A stretch of DNA of 64,000 bases from Diploptera punctata (lineage: Eukaryota; Arthropoda; Insecta; Blattodea; Blaberidae). Under the pieces are notes generated by a model, which was given only the letters and a program-made list of their open reading frames with translations, searched no databases and was not told where the DNA came from. Both the position numbers and the translations under genes were made by a program. Numbering within the stretch: position 1 is the first letter of the stretch; each line of letters starts with the position of its first letter. Below are positions 20,820-30,409 of the stretch, piece by piece. The stretch is taken from NCBI GenBank assembly GCA_030220185.1, contig JASPKZ010007796.1:186001-250000 (forward strand), read 5' to 3'.

Positions 20820-20905
20820 TCTTCCGGGCCGGATTTGAACCCTATGGATTACTGAAATTATATACCACTACAGTCAACCACTCTACCAACTGAGCTACCA
20901 GAGGA
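20820..20905 (-). pseudogene. tRNA-Tyr-like sequence with intron-like insert
   Basis: The minus strand from 20905 has a good A box (TAGCTCAGTTGGTAGAGTGG), a GACTGTAG anticodon region (GTA, Tyr) followed by about 13 extra nt where Tyr introns sit, B box GGTTCAAATCC, and a T13 terminator beyond 20820. The T stem does not pair and the acceptor has one mismatch, so it is probably a degenerate tRNA or tRNA-derived element. Confidence 0.55.
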
Positions 20906-21042
20906 TATAATATTAACTTCTTACAACGATGGACTAAAAAGTCGATAAATCCGCAACCTATTATATATTAGTTATGAAATTATTGTATTGTCATTGGTAC
21001 TTTACAAGTATACAAAGTTTCAAGTCGATCCAATGTTTTTAA

Positions 21043-21253
21043 CCCTTAAATTCGTAATGTATCTTTTTGGATACATCTGTTGGTTCATTTAATTTAACAT
21101 TTTAAATAAATCAGAAGAAAACAAACAAAAAGAAACCACTTAAATATGTTACAATATACCTAATAAAAACAGTTGCACAAGATTCCCTTTTTCACTGCGG
21201 TCCGCCACATTCAAATAACTATCAGAGGAAAATTGTGTTTTGCCATTTAAGGG
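21043..21253 (-). mobile_element. piggyBac-like MITE, 211 bp
   Basis: TTAA at 21039-21042 and 21254-21257 flank CCCTTAAATT...ATTTAAGGG. It matches the ends and interior of the element at 2976-3782 in reverse orientation. No coding. It lies 60 bp before the satellite flank. Confidence 0.88.
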
Positions 21254-21315
21254 TTAAGTGGGTGAAAATCGTGTTGAAAGATTCCGTTACATAGATAGAT
21301 ACCGGTCAAGCTAAT

Positions 21316-21470
21316 ATGAAGCGTGTAAAAAAGAGGATATCGGTGAGTGTTGGTGAGGTGGCAAAACACGATCCGAATGAAAAGAAAGAACAACAAATAT
21401 TAGAGAACAAGTTGAGAGAGAAGATGATTAATAAGAAGTATGATACAAGGGAGAAGAGAGAGAGGCAAAG
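21316..21470 (+). other. Lys/Glu-rich coding-like left flank of the satellite
   Basis: From ATG 21316 the frame encodes KRVKKRISVSVGEVAKHD, then NEKKEQQILENKLREKMINK, and runs into the first satellite unit before a stop at 21607-21609. The non-repeat part has a balanced coding look. The first satellite unit lacks 20 nt found in all later 118-bp units. It could be the exon from which the satellite arose; the product is unknown. Confidence 0.35.
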
Positions 21471-24400
21471 AAGTATGGCTGCTGGAGAAGAAAAGCAAGA
21501 GGATCGTGGGTTGTATAAAAGTATGATACAAGGGAGAAGAGAGAGAGGCAAAGAAGTATGGCTGCTGGAGAAGAAAAGCAAGAGGATCGTGGGTTGTATA
21601 AAAGTATGATACAAGGGAGAAGAGAGAGAGGCAAAGAAGTATGGCTGCTGGAGAAGAAAAGCAAGAGGATCGTGGGTTGTATAACAGTATGATACAAGGG
21701 AGAAGAGAGAGAGGCAAGAAGTATGGCTGCTGGAGAAGAAAAGCAAGAGGATCGTGGGTTGTATAAAAGTATGATACAAGGGAGAAGAGAGAGAGGCAAA
21801 GAAGTATGGCTGCTGGAGAAGAAAAAGCAAGAGGATCGTGGGTTGTATAAAAGTATGATACAAGGGAGAAGAGAGAGAGGCAAAGAAGTATGGCTGCTGG
21901 AGAAGAAAAGCAAGAGGATCGTGGGTTGTATAAAAGTATGATACAAGGGAGAAGAGAGAGAGGCAAAGAAGTATGGCTGCTGGAGAAGAAAAGCAAGAGG
22001 ATCGTGGGTTGTATAAAAGTATGATACAAGGGAGAAGAGAGAGAGGCAAAGAAGTATGGCTGCTGGAGAAGAAAAGCAAGAGGATCGTGGGTTGTATAAA
22101 GTATGATACAAGGGAGAAGAGAGAGAGGCAAAGAAGTATGGCTGCTGGAGAAGAAAAGCAAGAGGATCGTGGGTTGTATAAAAGTATGATACAAGGGAGA
22201 AGAGAGAGAGGCAAAGAAGTATGGCTGCTGAGAAGAAAAGCAAGAGGATCGTGGGTTGTATAAAAGTATGATACAAGGGAGAAGAGAGAGAGGCAAAGAA
22301 GTATGGCTGCTGGAGAAGAAAAGCAAGAGGATCGTGGGTTGTATAAAAGTATGATACAAGGGAGAAGAGAGAGAGGCAAAGAAGTATGGCTGCTGGAGAA
22401 GAAAAGCAAGAGGATCGTGGGTTGTATAAAAGTATGATACAAGGGAGAAGAGAGAGAGGCAAAGAAGTATGGCTGCTGGAGAAGAAAAGCAAGAGGATCG
22501 TGGGTTGTATAAAAGTATGATACAAGGGAGAAGAGAGAGAGGCAAAGAAGTATGGCTGCTGGAGAAGAAAAGCAAGAGGATCGTGGGGTAGTATAAAAGT
22601 ATGATACAAGGGAGAAGAGAGAGAGGCAAAGAAGTATGGCTGCTGGAGAAGAAAAGCAAGAGGATCGTGGGTTGTATAAAAGTATGATACAAGGGAGAAG
22701 AGAGAGAGGCAAAGAAGTATGGCTGCTGGAGAAGAAAAGCAAGAGGATCGTGGGTTGTATAAAAGTATGATACAAGGGAGAAGAGAGAGAGGCAAAGAAG
22801 TATGGCTGCTGGAGAAGAAAAGCAAAGGATCGTGGGTTGTATAAAAGTATGATACAAGGGAGAAGAGAGAGAGGCAAGAAGATGGCTGGGAAGAAGTATG
22901 GTGGGAGAAGAAAAGCAAGAGGATCGTGGGTTGTATAAAAGTATGATACAAGGGAGAAGAGAGAGAGGCAAAGAAGTATGGCTGCTGGAGAAGAAAAGCA
23001 AGAGGATAGAGGAAGAGAGAGAAGATGATTAATAAGAAACATCGTGGGTTGTATAAAAGTATGATAATGAACAAGGGAGAAGAGAGAGAGGCAAAGAAGT
23101 ATGGCTGCTGGAGAAGAAAAGCAAGAGGATAGAGGAAAGAGAGAGAAGATGATTAATAAGAAAACATCGTGGGTTGTATAAAAGTATGATACAAGGAGAA
23201 GAGAGAGAGGCAAAGAAGTATGGCTGCTGGAGAAGAAAAGCAAGAGGATAGAGGAAGAGAGAGAAGATGATTAATAAGAAACATCGTGGGTTGTATAAAA
23301 GTATGATACAAGGGAGAAGAGAGAGAGGCAAAGAAGTATGGCTGCTGGAGAAGAAAAGCAAGAGGATAGAGGAAGAGAGAGAAGATGATTAATAAGAAAC
23401 ATCGTGGGTTGTATAAAAGTATGATACAAGGGAGAAGAGAGAGAGGCAAAGAAGTATGGCTGCTGGAGAAGAAAAGCAAAGAGGATAGAGGAAGAGAGAG
23501 AAGATGATTAATAAGAAACATCGTGGGTTGTATAAAAGTATGATACAAGGGAGAAGAGAGAGAGGCAAAGAAGTATGGCTGCGGAGAAGAAAAGCAAGAG
23601 GATAGAGGAAGAGAGAGAAGATGATTAATAAGAAACATCGTGGGGTTGTATAAAAGTATGATACAAGGGAGAAGAGAGAGAGGCCAAAGAAGTATGGCTG
23701 CTGGAGAAGAAAAGCAAGAGGATAGAGGAAGAGAGAGAAGATGATTAATAAGAAACATCGTGGGTTGTATAAAAGTATGATACAAGGGAGAAGAGAGAGA
23801 GGCAAAGAAGTATGGCTGCTGGAGAAGAAAAGCAAGAGGATAGAGGAAGAGAGAGAAGATGATTAATAAGAAACATCGTGGGTTGTATAAAAGTATGATA
23901 CAAGGGAGAAGAGAGAGAGGCAAAGAAGTATGGCTGCTGGAGAAGAAAAGCAAGAGGATAGAGAGGAAGAGAGAGAAGATGATTAATAAGAAACATCGGG
24001 GTTGTATAAAAGTATGATACAAGGGAGAAGAGAGAGAGGCAAAGAAGTATGGCTGCTGGAGAAGAAAAGCAAGAGGATAGAGGAAGAGAGAGAAGATGAT
24101 TAATAAGAAACATCGTGGGTTGTATAAAAGTATGATACAAGGGGAGAAGAGAGAGAGGCAAAGAAGTATGGCTGCTGGAGAAGAAAAGCAAGAGGATAGA
24201 GGAAGAGAGAGAAGATGATTAATAAGAAACATCGTGGGTTGTATAAAAGTATGATACAAGGGAGAAGAGAGAGAGGCAAAGAAGTATGGCTGCTGGAGAA
24301 GAAAAGCAAGAGGATAGAGGAAGAGAGAGAAGATGATTAATAAGAAACATCGTGGGTTGTATAAAAGTATGATACAAGGGAGAAGAGAGAGAGGCAAAGA

Positions 24401-24576
24401 AGTATGGCTGCTGGAGAAGAAAAGCAAGAGGATAGAGGAAGAGAGAGAAGATGATTAATAAGAAACATCGTGGGTTGTATAAAAGTATGATACAAGGGAG
24501 AAGAGAGAGAGGCAAAGAAGTATGGCTGCTGGAGAAGAAAAGCAAGAGGATCGTGGGTTGTATAAAAGTATGATAC
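21430..24576 (+). repeat. satellite array, left segment (83- and 118-bp units)
   Basis: A block of 83-bp units (21430 to about 22990, roughly 19 copies; GTATGATACAAGGGAGAAGA start) is followed by a block of 118-bp units (about 23000-24480, roughly 13 copies). The 118-bp unit equals the 83-bp unit plus 35 bp between AGGAT and CGTGGG. Units are nearly identical. The plus strand is about 77% purine. The LTR element at 24581 interrupts it in phase. Confidence 0.97.
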
Positions 24577-24580
24577 AAGG

Positions 24581-25649
24581 TGGAGAGGGGTTATTGTTGG
24601 GCCAAGAGGTAAAGATTGGATTTAGTGACACTAGGAATACTGAAGGAGTTCTCCATGTGTGAGAACTTAGGTTGCTCGGTTGGTATTCGGTAGAGTTGAG
24701 GTTCTTATCTCGGGATTCCACGAGGACTTCGTCGGGCAGAATTAATGTACAAAGAATATCTGGTAAAAGTAGTTTATTCTTGACTTTTATAAACTGCAAG
24801 TAATTGTATATGTATGAAGTGAATTTATCCAACTTTTTAGAACGTAGTGTTTTGAAGTGACTTGATGATGAAATTATACACGAGAAGTAAGTGACGAGGA
24901 GAAGCCTCTCTCGCCTATAGGTAAATTAGTTACTCCCACTACCTCGATCACGTGGACCTAAGGTCTGTGCTTAGGCACATATAACGAAACATATAATTGG
25001 TTAATGCGCCCTCCTATTTTGATCCCGGGGGTGTTACAAATTTATTATTGGCGATTTACGCCTTCAGAGGTTGGACCTTTTTTCCCCGTGCTGGCTTCAC
25101 GTACAGTCTAGTCACAAACATTAGCTAGGCTTGGGTTTTTTCTTCTTAGGCTTGGGTTTTTTCCTAGGCTTCCGACGCTAGAAACTTGCCATGTTCCCAC
25201 ACTTTTTGCTAACGATGTTTGTGTCAGGGTAAAACCCCCGCTTGTACATTAGCTAATGGGTTATGGTTATCACGCTAAATCAGTTAACTGGAGGCTTAGA
25301 AGATATCTCTACTCAATCTGTCGAGCAAAGGATCATTGTCATTAGTAAGTTATTATCATGTGTCAGCCACTTCCGTCTTCACAAAAGAAAGGTTTACATT
25401 ACCTGAGTTGTCAGTATTCTTTAATAACTAATAATTTGATTACATTGATGCTGACTTCTTTGGATCATTTTATACGGCCTTTGCTCTTACATAATCAGGT
25501 TCCACTCTCTTCCCTGATCAATTTGAATATAAATATGACCTAAGTCCAGTAACTGCTTCATTTAATGATGTTATAATATCATCTGGTTATTATTGCCGAT
25601 AGGGATTTATTTAGATTTACACAGGAGGCTGGATGAATGAATTGCCACA
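24581..25649 (-). repeat. 3' LTR (1069 bp)
   Basis: On the minus strand it begins TGTGGCAATTC and ends CCCCTCTCCA (TG...CA). Compared with the 5' LTR I see one substitution, two 1-nt indels in homopolymers and one 24-bp length difference; the rest reads identical, indicating a recent insertion. The polypurine tract expected just upstream (minus strand, right of 25649) is weak (ATAGGGCATT). Confidence 0.95.
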
Positions 25650-27835
25650 AATGCCCTATAAACAAATGGAAAAATCAAGGGATTTTTTTATTTGTTTATA
25701 ATCCTCTCGCGTAATATAATGCTAGTATCATAGCTATAGTGGCCTTTAAAGAAAAAATGGCTATAATATTTTGGTTAGAGCACGTTAACCCTGAGAGTGT
25801 TGCCAGCACGTCAATTATGTTCAGATTGTAAACACTGATATGTATCCCTTTTACCTGGGATCGTTCTTTGAGGTTAAATAGACTCACTTTCTGCAATATA
25901 GACATACATAAATATTCATTAAAGAAAAAAAAGATACACCCTTAATATATTTGGTGGTCTACTCAAACCATTCATGCTTATACAATTACCATTCAAAACT
26001 ATTTAGTTGAATACCAGTATAGCATAAATTGCTTCTTCATGTGTAACTGTTTATTTTCAATTTAATTTACACCTTAATATCTACCTACATTATAATGTGC
26101 GTCTACAGCTTGGGAATTCATTTGCGATGAACCAGTTTTGTCTACTTCAAACCATATGTCGAATAACACTTCAGTCTTGCTAAATTTAATTTAAATTGAG
26201 TCAATAAGACTTATTTACATGGATCTATATCTTTGCGACCAAAATACTAAATATCGCGTTTAAGCAGCTGTGCTATCGTTATAAACAATTATTATTGATA
26301 GTATTACACCCTTATCATATTTTCCCCATAGGTATTGCATACGTACGAATTCATCATGATTATTAATCCATGAAATATTCATGATTCTTAATATTTTATT
26401 CTCAACATATTTCGGCCCATTTACTTTGCCAAAGCATAGCTGGCTATATCATTGCTCAGCCAAACGACGTTATTTTCTTAAGCGTGCAAAATCATTTCCT
26501 TCGAATGCAGAATCGTATAGTATGTCACATTCGCTTCCACCAGCGACCATGACTTCATCTCATCTCATTATTAGATAATACGGGATCCCTTGCCCTCAAA
26601 TATTTTCAACAAAATAGCACGTGTTATACAAACACAGTGACGTGCCGCTTCGGCCCACGTCTACAAATTAAATTCTGTAAATATAATCAACAAATAAATT
26701 CCTCACGCTTTATAGGTTCACACCGTCACTCGGCCTTTCAATTAAGGTGCATTGAGCTTCACCCTGTCTCATTAGCTCCTATGTTTACGCTGTCTGATTG
26801 TTATTTTAGACAAAAGAATCATAATCATCATGATATTATTCGTATTCAGATTGTTGTACAAGTTTCTTCAATTACCTATATGTATTAAACAATGACAATG
26901 GCCTATCTGGGCTCATTTTAACATTTACTGGATTAAGTAGATACTGCAGCTTCCTGCTCGAGCGATTGGGTTAAAACATTTAAAAATATAGATCCATTCT
27001 CTATCGATAAGTTCAAATCAACAATTTATTAATCACCCTCAATCTTAGCTGAAAGTGGACATGCATGTGTTATGTATTCACCCTAATTCAATTAATTATA
27101 TCATATTCATCAATATGGGGGTATTATCATGATTAATATCTAAATTGACATTTCACTTTATTTTTTTTCGCAGTCATTGTGCCCTTTCCTCTCGCGATTA
27201 GCGTTTTCATCTAGGCCTATTTAATCACTTTATTAGTGTTATTTATTTTAATTACTGATTATATTTGGTACTTTACCATACAACACTTATTTATTTTTTT
27301 TTTTCACTAATACTTTTCATTTATGTCCTAATCTCAGCTAGTATTGAGTTCGAATCCCGTGAAAACTGGTTCATGCATTTAAGTATAATTTATCAGGTCT
27401 TGTTTTTTTTTTTTTTTTTTCGTTTGGGGATTATGTAGAGCTTATATGTTTGTACCTTTTGTATGTTATATCAAAATTTTGTCGGTATATAACCACTTCC
27501 TTACCTGGGTACTGCATAATTTCAGCGTTTACATTGACCTTTATCTCATACCTAAAATCACAGTAGTGTCTACCTGTGCACACAATACAATATAGTACAA
27601 TGCAAGACATACACACATACGTAATATATCCATTCCGTTGTCATTCTTACGTGTAAAAATCTCTCCCTCCTATTTTTCGAGTGTCATTTTCACTGTCCGT
27701 CTATCTACCCTTAATACTATTAGTGTCTAATTTCACAGTCTGTTAACTCGCAAAGGCCTCCTGTACTATTATTATATACATGTTTTGCGATACTACGCCC
27801 ACACGCAAACAAACTCTGAACACTCGCATGGTAAT
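25650..27835. other. LTR element interior without recognisable coding
   Basis: All frames on both strands are short (under 90 codons). I found no RT (YxDD-like), RNase H, zinc-binding or integrase motif. T-rich runs occur at 27290-27305 and 27400-27420. The region is about where pol should be, so it has been lost or replaced. Confidence 0.6.
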
Positions 27836-29059
27836 TTATCGGGTCTTTACAGCCTCAATCTTATCCTTAGATTCACATATGATGACTAGACTTTTGTCAA
27901 AATTTTTCAAATGATTCTTACTTCTATCATCTATGTTAGTATGCGCCACAGAATTACTAGCGATCTCTGGGTTCCCTAGTATCTCTATACGTGCATATGT
28001 TTTGTGATTAGCCGTCGTCCAAGAAACACTCTCCGACGCGTATGATTCATTTTCGGGGCTCCTATCCTTTTGACCTCTACTATTTATGTTCTTTGTGATG
28101 ACACTTATTTCATCATTTAGTTTGCTGGTTTCGTTAGTCACTTTCTGTTCTATATTAGTGCCTAACTCATTAAATCTAGGCTCTACTATCATTTCGATCA
28201 ATTCAGAGCGTTTATCCTGCTCTGCAATTTTCTGAGCTACTTGGGGCTTTAGTGTTTCTTGTTCGTGGGCTGGCTTTTGTACAAATAGACACATATAATT
28301 TACCCTTTTGTCCGAGTTCTCTACACTACAGAGCACATTCTTGTCGACTCGTTTTATTTCCCCTTGTAATTCCTCCTGTTTCTCCCCTAAGTTAGTTTGT
28401 AACGTTATTATACTATTGTTCATCTCTGTTCTCATTTGACTTATTACCCTGTTTTCTGTTTTCTCTGAGTCTTTAATAAGTTTTTGTTCCATTTTATTTA
28501 TCTTTAGTTCTACACACGCTGACGATTCATTTATTTTCGCTTCTAGCATCTCTCTATCTTTTCTCATCTCATCCCTTAATGTTTCTTTCAACGTAAATAC
28601 ATCCTTTTCCCTGCTTATCTCCATCTGTCCTCTCCAAGTTTCAAATTCCTGTTTCATATTCCTCTGCATTGCCTCTAAATCCATTTTCCTATTTCTATCT
28701 ATCGTCTCTAAATCCATTTTCCTACTTCTATCTATCGTCTCTAAATCCATTTTCCTACTTCTATCCATCTCCTCTATTCTCGACATTAGCATTTCCATGT
28801 ATTTCATGGTGTCGGTGCTTGGATTTCCCTTGTCCTCTACTTCCCCTCTAGCTTCTACTCTTGCGTTGTTTTCATTACTTTCCCCTGTGCTCTGCTCTAA
28901 GTTCTCTCTGCCATCTTCGTTGTCCTCTCCCATCCTTACGATTTCGTTCTCTCCTTCAATCAGTTGCCCACAAGCCTTCTCCCTAATCTCTTCGTGTTTC
29001 CTATCCATTTTTTTATCTTTATTTGCCTGCCTCTTTCTATTCCTACTTCTTAACAACAT
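27836..29059 (-). CDS. Gag-like coiled-coil protein of the LTR retrotransposon, 407 aa
   Basis: A single intact frame starts with ATG 29059, about 235 nt after the primer-binding site. The first 25 residues are strongly basic. Residues 30-80 are acidic. Three tandem 11-residue units (consensus DRSRKMDLETI) occupy about 99-131. A long Lys/Glu-rich heptad-like region to about residue 320 predicts a coiled coil. The C-terminus is polar and lacks a CCHC zinc knuckle. No capsid motif is evident by eye. Some insect Ty3-type Gag proteins begin with similar charged coiled coils, so it may be an N-terminal Gag remnant or a self-standing Gag of a non-autonomous element. Its intact length in an otherwise pol-less element suggests either youth or retained function. 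A host-derived protein captured by the element is an alternative. Confidence 0.6.
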   Translation of the reverse strand: MLLRSRNRKRQANKDKKMDRKHEEIREKACGQLIEGENEIVRMGEDNEDGRENLEQSTGESNENNARVEARGEVEDKGNPSTDTMKYMEMLMSRIEEMDRSRKMDLETIDRSRKMDLETIDRNRKMDLEAMQRNMKQEFETWRGQMEISREKDVFTLKETLRDEMRKDREMLEAKINESSACVELKINKMEQKLIKDSEKTENRVISQMRTEMNNSIITLQTNLGEKQEELQGEIKRVDKNVLCSVENSDKRVNYMCLFVQKPAHEQETLKPQVAQKIAEQDKRSELIEMIVEPRFNELGTNIEQKVTNETSKLNDEISVITKNINSRGQKDRSPENESYASESVSWTTANHKTYARIEILGNPEIASNSVAHTNIDDRSKNHLKNFDKSLVIICESKDKIEAVKTR

Positions 29060-29293
29060 AAATACACACAGATATATTCTCCGTTAAATCACTGTAATAT
29101 TTTGATTTCTTATATAGGTAAAAAGTAAAAAAAATGCTTATTCTGTTGTTGTGTCACTTACTGCTTCCTTCCTTCAGTTGCTGTCTGTCTGCTTGTTGCC
29201 ATCATCTTCTCTGTCCTGGTTGCCTCGTGGTCGTGGGACTTAGTCGTTCTGCCGTTGATTTCTATTCGTGTGTTACTTTACGACCTATTCTGC

Positions 29294-29311
29294 CCGCACG
29301 TTAGGGAGCCA
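29294..29311 (-). promoter_or_regulatory. primer-binding site candidate
   Basis: Three nt after the 5' LTR the minus strand reads TGGCTCCCTAACGTGCGGGC. It begins with the TGG expected for pairing to a tRNA CCA end and resembles Lys-tRNA-type sites with a few differences. The position fits; tRNA identity is uncertain. Confidence 0.6.
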
Positions 29312-29314
29312 ATA

Positions 29315-30409
29315 TGGAGAGGGGTTTATTGTTGGGCCAAGAGGTAAAGATTGGATTTAGTGACACTAGGAATACTGAAGGAGTTCTCCATGTGTGAGAA
29401 CTTAGGTTGCTCGGTTGGTATTCGGTAGAGTTGAGGTTCTTATCTCGGGATTCCACGAGGACTTCGTCGGGCAGAATTAATGTACAAAGAATATCTGGTA
29501 AAAGTAGTTTATTCTTGACTTTTATAAACTGCAAGTAATTGTATATATATGAAGTGAATTTATCCAACTTTTTAGAACGTAGTGTTTTGAAGTGACTTGA
29601 TGAAATTATACACGAGAAGTAAGTTAATGAAATTATCTACGAGAAGTAAGTGACGAGGAGAAGCCTCTCTCGCCTATAGGTAAATTAGTTACTCCCACTA
29701 CCTCGATCACGTGGACCTAAGGTCTGTGCTTAGGCACATATAACGAAACATATAATTGGTTAATGCGCCCTCCTATTTTGATCCCGGGGGTGTTACAAAT
29801 TTATTATTGGCGATTTACGCCTTCAGAGGTTGGACCTTTTTTTCCCCGTGCTGGCTTCACGTACAGTCTAGTCACAAACATTAGCTAGGCTTGGGTTTTT
29901 TCTTCTTAGGCTTGGGTTTTTTCCTAGGCTTCCGACGCTAGAAACTTGCCATGTTCCCACACTTTTTGCTAACGATGTTTGTGTCAGGGTAAAACCCCCG
30001 CTTGTACATTAGCTAATGGGTTATGGTTATCACGCTAAATCAGTTAACTGGAGGCTTAGAAGATATCTCTACTCAATCTGTCGAGCAAAGGATCATTGTC
30101 ATTAGTAAGTTATTATCATGTGTCAGCCACTTCCGTCTTCACAAAAGAAAGGTTTACATTACCTGAGTTGTCAGTATTCTTTAATAACTAATAATTTGAT
30201 TACATTGATGCTGACTTCTTTGGATCATTTTATACGGCCTTTGCTCTTACATAATCAGGTTCCACTCTCTTCCCTGATCAATTTGAATATAAATATGACC
30301 TAAGTCCAGTAACTGCTTCATTTAATGATGTTATAATATCATCTGGTTATTATTGCCGATAGGGATTTATTTAGATTTACACAGGAGGCTGGATGAATGA
30401 ATTGCCACA
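29315..30409 (-). repeat. 5' LTR (1095 bp)
   Basis: Direct repeat of 24581-25649 in the same orientation, ending TCTCCA next to the primer site. It carries an extra tandem copy of a segment ending GAGAAGTAAG near 29607-29650. It should contain the element's promoter; no core promoter motif is claimed. Confidence 0.95.

Larger units (their letters stand above)
24581..30409 (-). mobile_element. LTR retrotransposon inserted in the satellite
   Basis: Two long direct repeats bound a 3.7-kb interior, and AAGG is duplicated at 24577-24580 and 30410-30413. Removing the element and one AAGG restores the satellite phrase GATACAAGGGAGAAG exactly. The coding strand is minus, so the right LTR is 5'. The interior has one Gag-like ORF (27836-29059) and no recognisable protease, RT, RNase H or integrase. 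A 4-bp duplication suits a Ty3/gypsy-type integrase, which would have to be supplied in trans. Confidence 0.95.

Noticed and set aside
21306..24832. Minus-strand frames of 400-650 codons in the left satellite segment as membrane-protein genes
   Set aside because: They consist only of the 83/118-bp unit read in rotating frames; the complement of a purine-rich repeat lacks stop codons by composition. No start context, splice signal or unique domain.
25358..25543. 61-codon frame found twice (also at 30118-30303)
   Set aside because: It lies in the LTR, antisense to the element, and is duplicated only because the LTR is.
28669..29087. Plus-strand frames of 60 and 96 codons opposite the Gag-like ORF
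   Set aside because: Antisense shadow of the 27836-29059 ORF; Ser/Leu/Phe-rich low complexity.
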